From contig OZ038320.1 of NCBI GenBank assembly GCA_964035795.1, forward strand, positions 21,222,589 through 21,286,588: DNA of 64,000 bases. Direction: 5' to 3'. The position numbers were made by a program, and so were the translations under genes. Below, one piece after another: positions 62,101 to 64,000 of the stretch (within the stretch, counting starts at the first letter, position 1; every line of letters starts with the position of its first letter). Under the pieces are notes generated by a model. That model was not told where the DNA came from. It was given only the letters and a program-made list of their open reading frames with translations, and made no database searches. Origin of the DNA: Pterobdella sp. o SKG-2022. Lineage: Eukaryota; Annelida; Clitellata; Hirudinida; Piscicolidae.

Positions 62101-63664
62101 ATTGTCTGCGTTTTCAAGAATCCAAGTTTCCGTCAATGCAATAATGTCAAGTGTAAGAGAAAGGATAGTATCGAGTATAATAGAAGATTTACTACGAGTA
62201 GACCTAGGATTGAGGAGAGCAAATTTAGTAGACAAAGGTACATTGTGGACTTTAGGATGAGAGGCTGACCGTCATTCCCATCTTGAGTCGTACTTGTTGT
62301 CTATAAAGGGGACAAGAGGAGGATGTTGTGACGTGGTCATGGCAAGAGCGCTTTTATTTAAAGCAGGGAACCCAAAAGGAAGGAGAGGTTTTGGGGCAGT
62401 TGTCAGACAAATGGTCTTTGCCGCAGTGCTCACATTAAGAAATGATAAAAAACATAAACAATTCTTAAATGCTCATTATGAAATCTTTATTATTCATAAT
62501 GGGAAAATTTCAATTTCTCATTTTATTTCATATGCATATATTTTTATGCCATTTTATATGCAACTTATCCATATTTCAAATGGCACTTAATAAAGAGAAA
62601 AACCAACATACTTTTGATTGAATGGGCTCTTCACTTCTTCTGGTGAATGCTTCAGTTTCTGTAGTGAATATTCCATATTCTCGTCATTATAAATTAACAT
62701 CAAGTTAATACGTAAGAAGTATTTAAAAATTACCTTGAGAAAATATCAATAAACATTAACGTCGGTATTATAAAAAAATTTTAGTACATTTATTAGCAAA
62801 AAAAGCTAGATACTTCGGTAAGTACAGCCTTAACACAATACGTTATGCTAAGGCTATACTTACCGAAAAGTTAAGTTTTTTTTGCTAATAAAGTTAATAA
62901 AATTTTTCTTCATAATATCGACGTTAATGTTTATTGATATTGCTTAAAAGTACATTTTTTTTAGATCGACTTTCAATCGCCCCATATTGGAGTTTCGTTA
63001 GCTCAACAGATGTTTCACAGGGCACTACTCCTTGTGTATATAATTGTCGGCCCACGCGGGATTGAACCCGGTTACTTTAGATAACTAGTCTAACGCTCTA
63101 CCAACTGAGCTGTGCGGGCCGACAAAGTACATTAAGGTGTCTCTAAAGTTACTTTTGAGAATATAAACAATAAGAAGCCTGAAATTCAACACATTTCACC
63201 CCTAAACAAAAATGAAACTCATATACATGGTTTGACGACGTAATATTTTTTAAGCAACAATTATTTTGATATCAAACAGACAAAAGTCCACCACATTAAT
63301 TTCATATACTTACCGTGAGATCCACCATATGAACACGCACAGTGTTTTGCTGGATTGAAGCTCCTATCTGTACATTTAGGTTCAATTTCAAGTTAATCCT
63401 TTTATATGAAAAAATGTTAAAAAATATATTTTTGAGATAAAAGTTAAAGTAAATAATCTTAAAAAATTGTGTAAAATTTCTAAATCGGTAACCTCTTTAT
63501 TATTAATCATATTATATAAAACTAATAATTTAATAATCAAATTCTATATGCTTTAATCAGCAATTAAGACTAACAAGTTGCTCCCTATGAACGACCATAT
63601 CACTGGCCTTGCTCCAACCCACATTGACTGAGTCGAGGCACAACGCAGGCTCCCAGGCATACAC
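56113..63664 (-). CDS. KATNB1: Katanin p80 WD40 subunit B1, C-terminal part (5' end beyond the window)
   Basis: Regulatory subunit of the katanin microtubule-severing complex; it targets p60 to centrosomes and microtubules. Eleven exons: 63575-63664, 63314-63367, 62612-62679, 58795-58913, 58031-58515, 57756-57887, 57419-57499, 57168-57239, 56720-56856 (5' edge uncertain, 56880 also fits), 56459-56521 and 56113-56209. All phases agree. Post-WD40 segment: VYAWEPALCLDSVNVGW and EQLIGASIQQ. Linker: SDPNDLDYEDIFSPKN, then a Ser/Thr/Gln-rich region of about 160 residues. The con80 domain that binds p60 includes SISCISGGHSAILNVL, LHNDITKLLLQ, LWTLDVCASMLPGL, ALDAVRFILRTF, GVDITKEER and CKICYQLLKDVE. 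The WD40 propeller would lie to the right of the window. Introns carry an L2-like LINE, a hairpin element and a tRNA-headed SINE. Confidence 0.9.
59290..62445 (-). mobile_element. L2-like LINE in a KATNB1 intron
   Basis: On the minus strand, same orientation as the host gene. A Cys-His motif (EHCGKDHLSDNC) lies near 62420-62380. The APE domain starts FALLNPRSTRSK, DIIALTETWI (about 62230-62120) and includes GDFNTP-like sequence near 61800. The RT frame at 61450-60188 is a continuous 420 codons: PLNYRPISNLSTISKIIERL, FNPFQSAYRKHHSTETTLL, motif A LLDLSAAFDTLDH, motif B NSGVPQGSVLGPILFSLYTS and catalytic FADDITLH. The C-terminal frame at 60096-59386 has ILGVTLDSNL, HWLPVSQRCKFKL and PRLWNSLPSNLR, ending PKHPQS. 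The 3' end carries GAGCGCC, TGTGCTATAAAAAT and (TTA/TAA)n. It has only a few stops or frameshifts, so it is the youngest LINE in the window, but it is 5'-truncated. Confidence 0.9.
62742..62941. mobile_element. Long hairpin element (MITE-like) in a KATNB1 intron
   Basis: Inverted arms of about 95 bp cover the whole 200 bp. AATATCAATAAACATTAACG is matched by its reverse complement at the right end, and TTATTAGCAAAAAAA and TCGGTAAGTACAGCCTTA are also mirrored with few changes. No ORF. It shares the TCGGTAAGT..AGC core with the sequence at 26054. Confidence 0.8.
63045..63124 (-). mobile_element. tRNA-like SINE head in a KATNB1 intron
   Basis: On the minus strand: GGCCCGC acceptor, A box CAGCTCAGTTGG, an anticodon arm with TTAGA/TCTAA and loop CTAGTTA (AGT, threonine-like), and B box GGTTCAATCCC. 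The acceptor stem pairs well, but the T-stem is mismatched in the same way as in the two SINEs at 23.3 and 24.5 kb. The sequence after the head (ATTATATACACAAGGAG) differs from those SINEs, so it may be a second SINE subfamily. Confidence 0.7.
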
Positions 63665-64000
63665 CTTATTTTAGTCGTTATAATTGTCGTTATAACTTTC
63701 ATTATAACATCATTTATCCCACTATCTTGCATAGCGATAATATAAGTGACCATGTCGAATTGTCCTAAAAAAGGCTCTTATCACGAATAAATATATGTAA
63801 AATTTGAATGTGTTTCAAAAATCACACACTAAAAAATAATAACTTATTATGGTCTTATGTGTTTTGATGTCATCTTATAGTGCATCATGAAGACATTACT
63901 GATAAATTCGTGAGTTAGCTTTTTAATATTACAGTAGGATGTACTATGAAGAATGTATGTATGTATAAAATTATAATGGTGTTAAAATATAGAAAAAAAA
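63665..64000 (-). other. KATNB1 upstream intron, right edge of the window
   Basis: Sequence before the AG acceptor at 63665. No further WD40-coding exon is visible before the window ends, so the rest of the gene must continue to the right. Confidence 0.5.

Noticed and set aside
63045..63124. Functional tRNA-Thr (AGT) gene
   Set aside because: The acceptor, D and anticodon arms fold, but the T-stem is mismatched exactly as in two clear SINE copies in this window, so a SINE head is more likely.
1..64000. Bacterial contamination, CRISPR array, rRNA genes or viral genome
   Set aside because: All identified genes are spliced animal genes. No regularly spaced repeats, rRNA or viral structural or replication genes are visible; the RT sequences belong to LINEs.

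Overview
The window is AT-rich genomic DNA from an animal. Five spliced protein-coding genes can be rebuilt from exon homology: a nicotinic acetylcholine receptor subunit, an SLC16-type transporter, NTAN1, an NR2F/COUP-TF nuclear receptor and katanin p80. Receptors and nuclear receptors of this kind, with GT-AG introns of about 50 bp to nearly 5 kb, indicate an invertebrate metazoan and probably a bilaterian. I cannot place the phylum. No bacterial genes, rRNA or CRISPR arrays are present.

Layout. 1.4-14.8 kb (+): a non-alpha nAChR subunit. Exons 1 and 3-8 are found; exon 2 is missing and may lie in a 200-N gap. 16.3-18.9 kb: decayed LINE pieces. 23.9-28.9 kb (-): an SLC16/MCT-like transporter with nine exons; the last membrane helices were not found. 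30.2-38.1 kb: a retrotransposon graveyard with at least four LINE families. One RTE element is nested inside another LINE and still carries a recognisable target-site duplication. 38.7-41.1 kb (-): a complete eight-exon NTAN1. 41.4-44.6 kb (+): a decayed, nearly full-length RTE LINE. 46.7-51.9 kb (+): a complete four-exon NR2F gene. 56.1-63.7 kb (-): the 3' two thirds of KATNB1; its WD40 part lies beyond the right edge. An L2-like LINE sits in one KATNB1 intron.

The genes are functionally unrelated (synaptic ion channel, solute transporter, N-degron enzyme, transcription factor, microtubule-severing subunit), so no operon-like logic is expected. NTAN1 and NR2F are divergent with the RTE copy between them. 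NR2F and KATNB1 are convergent. Introns of SLC16, NTAN1 and KATNB1 hold short non-autonomous elements: tRNA-headed SINEs and long hairpins. Several hairpins share a core of about 22 bp and may be a MITE family. I did not find a convincing new multi-gene system. The most interesting signals are the nested LINEs, the hairpin family, and a DR4/E-box/CRE cluster in nAChR intron 1.
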